This document shows, in pieces, positions 12,143 to 50,700 of a stretch of DNA of 64,000 nucleotides. Location of the stretch: positions 6,029,408 to 6,093,407 of the forward strand of contig NC_058513.1 of assembly GCF_020382885.2 (NCBI RefSeq), in the 5' to 3' direction. The translations under genes were made by a program, and so were the position numbers. Under the pieces are notes generated by a model. That model did no database searches, was not told where the DNA came from, and worked only from the letters and a program-made list of their open reading frames with translations. Source of the DNA: Scatophagus argus. Its lineage: Eukaryota > Chordata > Actinopteri > Scatophagidae. Each line of letters opens with the position of its first letter. The first letter of the stretch is position 1.

Positions 12143-12962
12143 GTACACATACAAACCTCTGCAAGGTTACTGTTTGAATTAGTGAGCCAATAAAGAATCC
12201 CTTTAATTAAATGTCACTTACTTGCGGATGTAATGGGACACACCACTGCTCAGACTGTCAGCAGTGTTAACTGACTGTGTGTGTCCTGATCATTTAAAGG
12301 TGAGGACACACTTAGCTGAATGTAACTGGCTGCAGGATTTATTTTTCCTTCCCTCAGCCTTCTCTAGTGACCGTCCTGTGGGGTGTGGATGTACGTGCGT
12401 GCAACAGAACAGCGCAAAAAGCCTTTGAGCTGAAGCACAGAAGTGTGTGCGGTGTTTCAGTGCGTTATCTGGGACAAGTTTTATGGCCCGACCAACCTTT
12501 GCTCTTCTCTTTTCTCTCCTTGCTTTTCCACAGGTGTCTTTCGAGAGTTTACAGGCTATGTGTCTGTGTTTGCTGTCTGCCTATCTCCAACACATACTGT
12601 GAAAAATCACACGCATTCATGCAGATGGCTCCTGTCGTCTGTCATTTACAGGATGACCTTATTTTCCAGTATTTGTCCTGTTTTTTTTATTCTCAATATT
12701 CATAATGCCACTTTTCCCCACAAATTCTAAATCGATTGGCTGTTGATTTGTTTAATCCCCATAGCGTCTTTTTTTTTTTTTTGCCTCTGTCTAAATGCAG
12801 TATGCTTGTGCTTATTTATCTTGATTAGCTGAAGGGAATCAAACTGACCTTTCAGATGCAGATAAAGCCATAATACTCTGTATCTATGAACAGAGTAGAG
12901 ACCCTGTGTGAAACGATAAATAGTGGGCATTAAGCTTTGTTTTTATCTGATATTGACATTCG

Positions 12963-13055
12963 TTGGTGGATTTTTTTTACCCACTAGACAGAGCCAGGCT
13001 AGCCATTTCCTCTGTTTTAAGTCCTTGTGCTAAGCTAAATCTCATTGAACAGTTT
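12963..13055. mobile_element. MITE-like fish element fragment, copy 3 (reverse orientation)
   Basis: GACAGAGCCAGGCTAGCCAT, followed by a TTGTGCTAAGCTAA segment, is the reverse-orientation equivalent of the GCTAGCATGGCTCTG and TTAGCTTAGCATAA parts of the copy at 51058-51215. Only an internal part remains. Confidence 0.55.
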
Positions 13056-13633
13056 CTTTAAAATGTGCTTCAACTTAAATATTAAGTTAGCTTGATAATA
13101 GTAATTTATGATTGACTGATATGTATACATATGTTGTGGTATATCCAGTTATTTTCTCATTGACAACCTGACGTCTAGGATAATTATTAGTGGTGCTGCT
13201 TTAAAATTTTCATCTTTCATTTGTGTTTACTACCAACAAGCTCACAACCAGCTGAAACTTGTGGTCTGTGTTTCAAGCTTGTAATTCATTCAGACCTTGG
13301 CACGGTCACAGAAAGAAGGTTATATGGCCCGCCTCTGTTGCATATTAACAACTTGGTGTGGAAAACAGGTAATCGACCACATAGAGGAAGACTGTGAATC
13401 TAAGAAGCAAACAACTCAGAGGAGAAACGTGACAAGGACTTGGGTACTGGATATTGCTCTTTTAAAACTTCTTATGGTGGATCAGAAAAGCTTCTTGTGG
13501 TGGATCAGACAAAGTGGACACACTGGACCCTGGAGCTGAAGCAGCGAAAAACACAACACAGAGCGTCTTTATCACATTATGGACTCTGTTTAACAGCTAA
13601 AAAATATAAATGTTAGGAACGTCAGAGCTGAAA

Positions 13634-27319
<13,686 letters not shown>

Positions 27320-28747
27320 TGCTGCAGAGTGCATCACTGTCACAGTCTGACTGATTCCACTATTTAGAGTGCGAAGGTTGAGGCAGAAAGCAAAGGAAAG
27401 GACTGTTGCAGCGAATACTACAAATTAATTTGTTAATTTGTAATTGACATAATTTCTTTATCTTGCTCAACGTGCTCCTTATTGAGTCCCTGTTTGGAAG
27501 TGCAAACACAAAGCTAACAGTGAGGTGAGCTGAGATACGGCCTGCTGTGAGAAAATGACCACATTCACTGACTGTTTATTTAAATATCTACTTCATTTAC
27601 TACTTGGTCTAAAACTGTGTCATATGGGGCTAAAAAAAAAGAGCAAGATGAGAGAGACGACATTTCCATTATTTCCAGTGCTAAATATGCCTTTCACATT
27701 GTTTGGAGGGAAATGGTGAGTACATCTGTGTTGATAAGTAGGACAAGACGAAGGAATGAGTTGGCAGCACAAAAATAGACACATTTATCAAGTGACTTGT
27801 TCCTACCTACAGAAGAGTAAAGGAATAACTCTTAATCACCTGCAAGCTTTGAGCAAGAATAGCCAATCAGACACAAGGATTTAACCTACATCTGCCATCT
27901 TCATTCTTCAAAAAAACCAAAAAACCAAAAAAACCAAAAAAACAATCCTTACTTTTTGTTATTTTGTTATGTGATTCTGAATTTTGGAAAGTTAGCTATA
28001 TTTGTGTGAATTTTCTAATATGTCCAGCATTTTTTTCCAGCAATTATAGTGTGGAAGTAACAGTCTTAAATATTGAAACAACAACTAGAGCGGGAAGGAC
28101 TGGTGATGGTTCAGAAGAAGATGAATGGAAAGAGACTGCAAGCACTTGCAGAATAGGTCAACCAGAGATTGCGAGGGAGTTAAGGTGGAAGCTACTGTAC
28201 CTGCTGTGACTGCTGGCTATAGAACTGGCTTTGTTGCTTCAGAGGTGGTGGCCCTGTGTGTGTGCTCATCATGATCATGATATTTGCCTCAAAAAAAATG
28301 AGATTCCCAAATCTGTATTTAAACCAAGGAACAAAAATTTATTTTTTGAGAATGGTGATATTCATTTACATTAAGAAAAACACCTTCTGCCACACTGCTG
28401 AAAATGTTGTATGCTGATGAATATCCTGATGAATACAATTCAATGAAATGAAAACGCACAGCATTTTTTGGTGCCTGTACAGGTTCATCTGAGGCTTTAC
28501 AATGCACGTGTCACATAGTTTTGTTTAATGTATACAGACACCAAGGCTCTATGGACAGCAGAAGAAAGAAACTCCAGCATCAGATAAAAACAGTTTTCTA
28601 TCCACAGCTGCCCGGCAGATTTGTTTTTTTGCACTGAATATGAAAGAGGACTGTTATATAGACTGTTGCACATCAATTACTATGTACTTAATTACTAAAA
28701 AAACACACTCTACTGTATAGGAGAATCAATTCAGCAATGAGTGTACA

Positions 28748-28753
28748 AATAAA
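28748..28753 (+). terminator. Candidate gucy2c polyadenylation signal
   Basis: AATAAA in ACAAATAAAAAATGTGG, the first canonical hexamer after the stop codon at 27317-27319. The distance of 1.4 kb is long for this gene, so the call is tentative. Confidence 0.35.
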
Positions 28754-31700
28754 AAATGTGGATCCAGCAAACCAAACAAGGTAACTGGACATGCAAATGG
28801 AGCTTTATAAACATAACTAATGTTAACATTTAATTTGACAGGAAAACTAAACTATTCTTGGGGAGAGGTCTGTCAAACAGCATTTATGTGAAGACTAAAA
28901 ACTAGCATATTTACTAAACCTGATGAATTTATTTCACTGTACTGTTGAAGATAATCAGTGAGCTCAAAAAACAAAAGCTAGTCATCAAGTAGAAAAAAGC
29001 AAAAGTCACCTAAAGACATTTTAGACCCGCCCCCCCACCCCACCCCTGAAAACACTAAAAAAGTCAAAGCCCAAATTCATTTTACTTTTGCAACATTCAA
29101 AAAAAAAAAAAACCCAAAAAACTAAACAAAACAAAACTCTGGAGAATAAATTAGACAACTGAACATACAAAAAATAAAAAAGGTTTAACAATGTATACAA
29201 AACTGCTGAAACCTTCACCAAGGGCTGCATGGAACAGCTTCAGCTCCACATGCACCTGCACGCTGTGCACTTTGTTTAGCTCTGCTTGAACATCTTATGA
29301 AAAATAAAATTCTCATAGTAAATATGCACTGGAAGCATATAACACCAATACTAAACCTGGACTCTCAGTGAGAGTGTTCAGACACCAAAATATTAATACA
29401 GCTATTTTTAAAAAAAATGCACGTATTAACATCTATGACCGTCTTATGACATGTCAGTTTTGTTGCTTGAAGGCACCAAATGATGCGAGTTTAAAAAGAG
29501 CCACAAGAAAAAAAAGCAGAAATTTTTTTAAAAAAAGAAGAAAAAAACATGACTGTTTCTTTCAGTCTTCTCCCTCCTGCTAATATCACTGGTATGATTA
29601 TCATAAGCACGATGAGCAACTGTATCATCACTATTCTAACATTGATTGTATTCTAATAATCCAGCTAATAAGGTATTGCAAAGAACCTGAAAGGTCCAGG
29701 ATGTCTTTCTATTTTACACTTGAAATGAACAAGACACTTTATCTTATGCATATGCTTATGCACACACACACACACACAAAAATGCATTTGCAGCTTCACC
29801 CCCCCCTAAAAAAAGATATAATTATCAAAATAACTTGCCAAACACAGATGCTGATTCCGGATTGTCTCAAACTGTACCTCCAGAAACTGAGTGTCAGTAT
29901 AAAGACAGCCCCTGTGTTTGTCTGGGCTACACAGGAGCTAAACAGCAGGGATGGGCAGATCAGACATGAGATACTGACAGCCAGCAATATGGCTGCAGAA
30001 ACCTTAGAGGCATAAATAATTTCTCTGCTTGGGGTAAACTGCAGTGGGCAGTAACAACATTTTACGTTTTACTTCTGTTAATAAATTCCATAAAAAAGTG
30101 AAAACATAAATAAATATGAATTTATCCTAAAAGTCCTTATTAATGTTATTTTTTACTGTTATGATTGTTTGGCTCCCACCACTGTGAATGAACTCAACTG
30201 TTTTAGTTATTTATGCCTCCAAGGAGTGCTTTAAAAAAAAAAAACCTGACCTGTTTTTATTAGCATTTGTGCCACACTGTGTTTGTTATGTTTATACGGT
30301 TAAATATTTTCTGGTAAGCTAATGCATGACACTGAACTATTGTACACTATTCTGGGTTAAATCTGTATGTACACATTTTGTTACCTGCTGATAAAAAGTG
30401 AACATCCTCTAATTTTGAAAAACTTCAACATTCAACAACTACTCCTTCAGAATTTACCAGTAAATGTGCTGTGAAAACTTTATGGCAGGCGCATTTGTTG
30501 AATGACCTCTAAAAATGAATTCATTACATTACACACGTGATACAAACTACTGTGCACAGCGTACACATTTGATCTGTGCTGTAGCTCCTGCATGTTGCCA
30601 GTAGAGGCTGGTAAATGAAACCGCTTCTTAAAACCCTTTTCAATCATACACCTGCAGTGCGGCGGATCTGAGAGCTGACACTGACAAACAAAGACAATGC
30701 CAGAGGACGTTGTGTGACTATCACTACTATAACATGGAGATACACCTTGCTCTCCTGTCTCACCCCCTCCACCCACTCTCTGCTGTAGCCTTTCCTAACT
30801 CACACCAACAGTGTCCTGTCAGCTTGGGCCAAAGCTGGTTCTGGATGTCAGCCAGGGTGGCAGACTGAGACTGAGCCGCCGAGCATGCACTGGCGTGCGG
30901 TGATGCAGGTGCATATCAGCACACGACAGGGCGTTTCTGCATGTTGGTGTATGTTTTTGTCAGTTTGTCAATTTCCTTGCCCGTCTCCAGCTACACTGTT
31001 TCCATCTGTCAATTTAAAGCCAACATTACCAATCAATGGCAAAACTAACTTCTAATACTATGAGATCAGATCCAGGGATAATCCAAGTTCACACTGAGAG
31101 CAAATAACTAGACCTGCAAGGAGGTGTACCAGGATCAGCGCACTCCATGCAGTTCAGAACCAAAGATGTACTTACTCAAGGATGAGGCCATCTAATCAGG
31201 CTAACTCAGCTGGTTTAACAAACGCTTCTGTGCTGTGTATGCAGTGCACACTGCCAAGATCTGCTCCTGTCTTGACTACAAGGGCTGTGGAGTCTGTGTA
31301 CAATATGATCAAACCCATTTCTTTCAATGGGGTTCAGTATAAAGCTTAGGGAACAACTGCATCCATCACGGGGATGATAGTAAGCTCTAAGAATTATTAC
31401 GGTAAATTCTGTTGAACTGATTAAAGCCTCCATGCCAACTATGCTGACATTAAGACATGTATTAACCCAAAGATGAACAACACAGTTGCAATTTGATCCT
31501 AGCACACCTCTCGCCATTTATCTGATCATAGTGATGCAGCAACAGTTCTTCGGTGGGTGACGAAGATGATGTCAATTTTCTTCAGGCAGATTTCGTATTC
31601 CCCGTCACATTTTGGTTGAGCACCTTGGATCAGCCAGCTTTAATCTGGATCTTTGGTTGTAATTTACTAAGGTCCACTACTTCCCTTGGCGATGGAACAT

Positions 31701-32085
31701 TTTCACACACCTACGCTGATTACTTCTACAAATAAAATTGGTTCGACTGAAAAATACCTTTGAAGATATTGCTGCGACTTACAGGGAGTTTTAGGTTGTT
31801 TTGTTTCTTCTTTTTGGTCATTTGGTTCTCTTGCTGACTGGCATTTTGTCAATGGAATGCTACAAATCTGTTCTGATGACTGTCCATTGACACAACACAC
31901 AGACACACCACGTACAAGATGTCATAATAAGCATAGAAAAAAAAATAACTTAAACTCTAGTGATTTCTACATCCGGGACCCATGGATCTGGAAAAGCTGT
32001 GAAATAAAAGAAAAACAGACATTAGGACATTGCAGATCCTAAGCTATACACATTTTACTTTACTATCTGTGCTATGGCTCGACTG

Positions 32086-32109
32086 TGATGATGATGATGA
32101 TGATGATGA
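32086..32109. repeat. (GAT)n trinucleotide microsatellite
   Basis: About eight GAT units in the gucy2c-kctd17 gap. It appears as an Asp run in one frame but has no gene context. Confidence 0.9.
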
Positions 32110-33251
32110 CAATGGTGACAGAATGAGAGCAGATGACTTTACTGACATGCATTATGGTTGGAAACAGATCAGCAACACCATACACAGCCATGTCTTCACC
32201 ACATCACACATTTCAAATGTGTTCCCCTTTAAAGTTTACTCCCTTTGGTGTGATTAAATGTCTCTGTATGTGTCCATTATGTGGTGAGTGTACCTGTGTG
32301 TGACTCTGCATACATTGAGGCTGTATATACAGTACGTACACAGACTGAGAAGGACATCTAACACTACTGCTGCACTGAAAGGTCAGAGATATTTCATGTC
32401 ACAGCATTGGTAATGAGAGCCACAGCGCTCGATCAATATCTGAAACACAGCGTCGGGTCACTGGTAGACCAGACTGAGCATGTGCATGTTTTCACAGGTC
32501 TACAAGCTGGTGAGGGCCATTAAGACAAACATCACAGGACAGTGACTTTTTTTTTTTTTTTCAAAACCAATAAGTGAAATTTGTCAACAGAGGACACATT
32601 TTCATCGCATCACATGTATTTTGAAGTATTTTGCATCCTAACAATTTTTAGGGAAATGGAGAAAAATGTTCTCCTCTTAGCAAAATAAATAAATAAAAAT
32701 TAAAATGAATATGTTCACAGTGTTTTTTTTTTTTTTTTTTGCTAATGCATGTGGATTGTTCCAGGTCAGCCTGCTTCATTAGCACAAATCATCTGTAAAC
32801 ACCACCAGGACCGGAGGGGTGTGACTGAAATAACGATGACATTGTTTTTTTTCTTCCTCTTCCCTAATGTCATCAGTAGGGCTTAGGGATAATTTAATAT
32901 TATTGCTACTTTTCTTTTTGACAGTTGTTTTAAAATTCTCATATCAAAATGATCTCAAGCGACACTTTTTCCAAATACTTTAAAATACGTATATGAGTAC
33001 ATATAAATATAAAGTAACATATAAATATCATGAAAATTCTTCTCATTCAATCGCACCCACATATGTTCATCAGCTGCCAAGTGATTGTCTTGTCATGTTA
33101 ATTTTAAAGCCTCGTCTGAGCTGCAGCAAACGTCAGAGGATGCATTTGTCTCTTATTAGGAATATTTCACATGCACCGGCTTTACTGAAACACTGAGAGA
33201 CAGCTTAGAGGTCATACTCAATGCAGTGACAGCCCAGATCTCTGTAGATAT

Positions 33252-33282
<31 letters not shown>

Positions 33283-33304
33283 CTACACACACACACACAC
33301 ACAC
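33252..33304. repeat. (AC)n(AT)n(AC)n compound microsatellite
   Basis: AC (33252-33267), then AT (33267-33282), then AC (33285-33304), about 100 bases downstream of the predicted kctd17 stop codon. Confidence 0.92.
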
Positions 33305-33400
33305 GCATACTAAGATCTACCAGGTCTACCCACTAGCACATCAATCGCACAGTTCCTCACCCATTCCAGCCTCTCTTGGGAACAAAGAAACATGACTCCC

Positions 33401-45608
<12,208 letters not shown>

Positions 45609-45831
45609 TTGGAGACAGACGTTAGACACAAAGCGAAGACGAGCGAGGGCGTCCGTCCGTGCCCGCTGTTGTCTCTGCCTTTCCTCTCCCTTACCAACCG
45701 AGCACGCTCCGCCCCAAACCCGCACAAACTCAGAGATCAGCCCATATGGATCAGCCGCGTGAAGAGTCCGGAAATGAGATATAGCGTATCCGAGACGTGC
45801 TTTCAAAATACAATTCTATTTGCTTTATTGC

Positions 45832-46188
45832 AGCATGTTGTGGTTAGCACTGTCGCCTCACAGCAGAAGGGTTCTAGGTTCGAATCCCGGTCTGGAGCCT
45901 TCTGTGCTGAGTTTGCATGTTTTCCCTGTGCCTGCATGGGTTTTCTCCGGGAAACTCCGGCTTCCTTCCACAGTCCCAAAAACATGCACATTAGGTTGAC
46001 TGGCTACTCTACATTGCCCCTAGGTGTGGGTGTGTGTGCACGTGTGGTTATCTGTCTTTATGTGTCAGGCCTGTGACTGACTGGCCACCAGCCTAGGGTG
46101 AACACCGGCTCTCGCTGGGATAGGTGCTCCACCCCCCCCTGCCCGCGACCCTGACGGATAAGAGGTAAAGTGGATGGATGGATGGATG
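45832..46188 (+). mobile_element. tRNA-derived fish SINE, copy A
   Basis: A box-like GTGGTTAGCACTGTCGCCTC and B-box GGTTCGAATCCC give the tRNA-related head. The body contains GGTTTTCTCCGGGAAACTCC and ACATTGCCCCTAGGTGTG, and the 3' tail is a GGATG repeat. It is longer inside than copy B, which lacks the segment around GAGTTTGCATGTTTTCCCTG. The first bases of the head are diverged or lost. Confidence 0.85.
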
Positions 46189-46615
46189 TCAGTCAAGCCA
46201 ACCTTTATGAACTGTGAGCATTCATGAAGTAATAAAAATCACTGTTGGACTCTTGGGTGGTCTGAGGGGCAGGAGCGATAAATGTAAAAGGCACAGCCTG
46301 TATGTTGTATCAGCACGCAGAAAGCTGGAATTTCCCCTTTACCATTTAAAGGTACATGGAGCCCTAGCATGCCAACCATTTATGGCACTGCATCAGATTT
46401 CTCCACTGGATTGGCACCCTAGAGGCCTCCCCATCACATTTTCTACACTTTAAAGGGGCCCATTAATGCCCCATATCATCTTTTGTCCACTAGAAGGGAA
46501 TCACATTGTCATATAGGGCCTTTCTACAAGGCAATTTACAAGTCTGATCTCCAATAGAGACAACCCCCCAGCCCACTAATGACAGAAATCTATTATCAAA
46601 TATTTAAGCACAGTT

Positions 46616-46960
46616 GTTATGTGTAGCGGGCGGCACAGTGGTGCAGTGGTTAGCACTGTCGCCTCATAGCAAGAGGGTTCCAGGTTCAAATCCCAGTCTG
46701 GGTTTTCATCTGGCTCCGGCTTCCTCCCACAATCCCAAAAACCTGCACATTAGGTTAATTGGCTACTCCACATTGCCCCTAGGTGTGAGAGTGAGAGTGT
46801 GTGGTTGTTTGTCTTTGTGTGTTGGCCCTGCGATTGACTGGCGACCAGTCCAGGGTGAACCCCGCCTCACGCCTGTAGTCAGCTGGGATAGGCTCCAGCT
46901 CCCCCGCGACCCTGACGGATAAGCGGTATAGAAAATGAATGGATGGATGTTATGTGTAGC
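46616..46960 (+). mobile_element. tRNA-derived fish SINE, copy B, with target-site duplication
   Basis: The SINE body 46628-46948 opens GGGCGGCACAGTGGTGCAGT and ends in AATGGATGGAT. It is flanked by a perfect 12-base direct repeat, GTTATGTGTAGC, at 46616-46627 and 46949-46960 (its first G may belong to the tail). A-box-like and B-box-like (GGTTCAAATCC) pol III promoter elements are present. The intact duplication indicates insertion by LINE machinery and a fairly young age. Confidence 0.92.
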
Positions 46961-47170
46961 ATATATGCAATTATTATCCATTGAATTGATCTTTTTTGGA
47001 AGAGTGAATTCAAACATTTTATTTTGAAAAAAGAAGTTGTCTCATTTTTGGGTTTGGTCTGGTTCTTTCGGAAAACTTGACAAAGACCAAGAAAACAGGG
47101 TCTTGTAATACCATTAGGAATACTAAATAAAGGAAAAAACGCACCATATTTTACAATATACGAAGATTTT

Positions 47171-47176
47171 TTTATT
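47171..47176 (-). terminator. Candidate plbd1 polyadenylation signal
   Basis: TTTATT on the plus strand reads AATAAA on the minus strand, about 540 bases downstream of the plbd1 stop codon. Confidence 0.45.
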
Positions 47177-47717
47177 GTTAATATTCACTTAAGGTAAGTC
47201 AGATATTTTCGTTCCACACTATAAACCTGAGTAAACATTGCATAGAACAAGAGCAACAAACAAATAAATTGGTAGATATACATGTTTCCCTGGTGGATAC
47301 CATTCAGATTTTACTCGGTCGGTTTAACACTGCAAATAGGTTCATAATACTTACGTTAATTTCGGGGAAAACTGTCACAATGCTGCCACTTTTAAACAGA
47401 TAATGAAAAGTAAGAGCAGTAATGACACCAACAGGAATATCTCACTGCATCCATTGCTGGTGTTAAGTAGAATCAAGCTAATTGATTTCAGAATACATTT
47501 TGTGATGATGTACCAATGGATTCACAAATTGTTTGACGATAAACAATCAAGCCAGGGTCCTCCTCCCTCAGACTGGCATTTAAAAAATGACTGTAGCACT
47601 AAATTCAAATGGACAGTGAAATCAGTCAGACTCATGTACAAACTCTTAAATGGCTAATTTTCATCTTTTTTCTGATTTTCTCCCTGGATGGACGGTATCT
47701 TCTGTCCCTGTCTTAGG

Positions 47718-50700
47718 TCACGGCTGACGCAGTGTGGGCCTCATGGTGACGAAAGGAAAGTTGTAGGTGTGTGGGAGGCCCTGATGAGTCGAGAGGTTGA
47801 AGTATTGCCATGAGAATGGACGCAGGCCCCCCTGCGTCGTGGGACCATTTATTGCCTCTGAAACCAGCTGGACAGCCATCTGGTAATCTGTCACCTGTAC
47901 AATGATAAAGAAATAGATAAGGATGGCAAAAAGAAAGGAGTGAGCAACCACAGGGAAGAAAGTGAGTAGGTTTTGAGCGAGTACATGACTAAAATCAATA
48001 TCTGATACAGATAAGTAAAATGTGAAGTGTATTCATTCAAGTTTATACAAAATGTGTTCTTTAAATAGTTTTCTCACTTTTGGTGTCCAAAAACATTGAT
48101 CTGAAGCTCAAGCTGACCTTAGAGTCATAGCAACCTCCTGGACGCGGCCTCCTTGGTCTCAGGTCGTTACGGCAACAGATGGTTTTACAGGGATGGCCCT
48201 TGGTGTAGGGGTCTCTCTTGTAGTCTGAAACAGAACCAGAAAATAGCAACAACATCCTTATTTATTTGTGTTTTCTGTCACGTCTCTAAAGTCCTTTGAG
48301 TTCAGGAAAGGATGTAAAATAAAAGGAACGCAAAAGTTATAGTTACACCTACTGTTGTATCGCATGATGTGCTTGAGGGAGTTGAGGTCAGACACCTTGG
48401 CCTGGTCCCTGCGGAGGATTTTGGCTCTGGGGCAGAGATCGTAAGAGAAGTCTTCTCCGTATCTCTTCCACATTACTCCATACCCACTCTGGTTGTAGAT
48501 TTCAACATGAAATGGTATGTTGTAGGATGGCCAATAACCTGCCAAATGTAGTACACTAAAGGTGAAGGACGTCCCACTAAAACGGCCATCTGGGATAAAA
48601 CTGAAAACCCAATAGGAACAGACAAACAAATATTTTTATTTCTTACCCCTGCGTAGAGTTGGAGTCTGATCAGAGTGCACTACCTTCCCAGGAATCTGCT
48701 CCACCACAGTCAGAGCTCCATTCCTGATACTGTGACCCAGAGAAACCCTGTTCAGGTCCACCACCATATACTGGCTGTTATACGTACCTTAAATAACAAA
48801 ACAAATAACAACAAATAACAAAGATTAAGAGTCTATAGCCACTCTAGCAGCTCTGTGAGTAATGTTGATCATATTTACCTTCTACCTAGCTTAGTACAAT
48901 TAATTCTGCAGGTATTTGGGCATGAATGTCTGTATAAAATGTCACTGCAATCTGTCAATTAGCTGTTAAGACATTTTAGTCTGGAGCACAGTGATGGATT
49001 CACAGACGTTGCCAACACACTTTAGGGCCACCGTAGTACAGTGGTTTTATCGTTTTTTTTTTTTGTTTGTTTTGTTTTTTGTTTTTTTTTAAACCTATAT
49101 CAAGAAGTCACATAATTAATTCATCATAACTCTAGCTGCATTGTTTCACAGGAAAAAATGACATGCTTGTGCTCATGGGAGAAACAAGGTGAACATCTGG
49201 GTCAGGAGACAACTGACCTGCAGGGACATTAAGTCTTTATCCTAAGCCTGTTTAAATAAAATGAAAACACAGACAGAGGTAAAGGCGCTCGTGTTAACTG
49301 CCTGCAGACCACCACATCAGTTTGGCAGGATGGGGAGCTTAAAAGCAGAAGCTGCCGGTGAATGAGAGGACTGTCAGTCTCAAGAACACTCTGTCCTGTT
49401 CTCCCCTGCCCTCCCGTAGCAACATGACGTAAAAGATCAAAGTAGACGCCCAATTAACACACACAAGTGTTGTGTAATGAGAAGGATGGTCTGTCTGAGA
49501 GTTAATTAATTGCTAAGGAAAGTTGTCCTGTGAATTTTTAGGTAGTCAGAGTTTTAGTTCCAGATCAGGTCTCATTTTCCTCTTGTCTGCTCTTATTTCT
49601 TAGTCAGGTGAAAGTACAAAAGTGTTTATGGCAAGTCACATCTACTCCTAAAGGTTTCATCAAAGATGTAGTCTGACATCCTGACTCTAAATGGTTGAAT
49701 ATGGATGCACTTTAACCAAACACTTAACTTAATGCAGTGACAATAAAAAGAAAAGCTCTATTGACTTAAGAGGAACGAGGAGTTTAAAATAAATTTAAAT
49801 GGAATATATTCCGGATTACAGATAATATATGATCATAATGCTAATAGATACATGTGTTTGTCTTTAAGCAATTTAATGAGGAAAAATACAAATTGGGACA
49901 AAATTCTGTGCGTACATTCACAGTTTTGTGATCCCCAGACGTTTCCTCTGGCACGACCATCAAGTCACAATTAAAATTTTTCCAGTATTGTGTTTTATGA
50001 CTAAATACCTGCAAAACCAAGAACTTTTCCATCAGCCTGGACTGCACTTAAGTATGTAAAGTGCTAATCAGAAAGCCTGTTATACAGTATAGTATAGGCT
50101 ACTAACACGGTGAACATGGTATAACTGATTGGCAGTAACTGGCAGTTTCTCTTGGTGGTTTTGATACAAAACTTCCCTTTCCAGCTGACTTTTTTCAAAA
50201 CATAAACTATAAATTTAATCACTGTCAAGATCATATTACACCAGAATACAATGAAGTGACAATGTGAATTTGTGAATTTCTGGTCATTCTTAGATATATT
50301 TAAAGAAAAACATGTAATAATGATCCTGTATGCACCTTCATTTAATCTCACCTGGACTGAATGTTACTATGATCTCAGTTTGACATTTGCAATACCGAGG
50401 ACACTTTCATTTTGCCGTGTCTAACATAATTCTCTTAACCTGTACCTGAAACACAACCAGATGATGTAAAATGAGAGAAAGTTTGGATACTAGAAATAAA
50501 TTACTTGTCTTCAAAACAAAACAACAGAAATGGTAGCAAAGGATTGAGATCTTTGGTTTGAATTACACTACCAGGTAACATGCATCTGTCTTTTGTTTTT
50601 GATTAAAAACCAAAAAAACCTCCCTTAACCTCCTTGTCTTGACTCACGACAGGATTTCACCTGAGTTGTACTTGGAGAAGATGTGCGCCCACTCCTCTCC

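Larger units (their letters stand above)
8871..13290. other. Intergenic region between csdc2 and gucy2c
   Basis: No coding exon recognised. Open frames such as 10389-10571, 11190-11378 and 12367-12705 are short, have no family resemblance and no plausible splice partners. The stretch is AT-rich and carries microsatellites at 11944-11971 and 12092-12142 and a MITE fragment at 12963-13055. Cis-regulatory elements of gucy2c may lie here but none can be named. Confidence 0.6.
27320..33400. other. Convergent intergenic region and 3' UTRs of gucy2c (+) and kctd17 (-)
   Basis: No coding exon recognised. The first AATAAA after the gucy2c stop is at 28748-28753, implying a 3' UTR of about 1.4 kb. On the minus strand, AATAAA complements near 30253 and 28338 could end kctd17 transcripts. 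The stretch is AT-rich, with many poly-A/T runs and microsatellites at 32086-32109 and 33252-33304. I cannot tell where one gene's UTR stops and the other's begins. Confidence 0.55.
45609..47717. other. Region between kctd17 and plbd1: promoter, two SINEs and plbd1 3' UTR
   Basis: The left end is the kctd17 promoter. Two SINE copies (45832-46188 and 46628-46948) fill much of the middle. The right end is the plbd1 3' UTR on the minus strand, with an AATAAA complement at 47171-47176, about 540 bases after the stop codon. No coding exon is seen. The 272-codon open frame 45258-46076 (+) is antisense to kctd17 exon 1 and runs into the SINE. Confidence 0.65.

Noticed and set aside
12367-12705. 112-codon plus-strand frame in the csdc2-gucy2c gap
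   Set aside because: Cysteine- and serine-rich low-complexity translation without splice partners or homology.
13297-13539. 80-codon frame just upstream of gucy2c (MARSQKEGYMARLC start)
   Set aside because: It probably lies in the gucy2c promoter or 5' UTR; it is out of continuity with the coding exon and resembles nothing known.
32086-32109. Asp-rich coding possibility from the GAT repeat
   Set aside because: The repeat is in a short frame with no exon features; it is a simple microsatellite.
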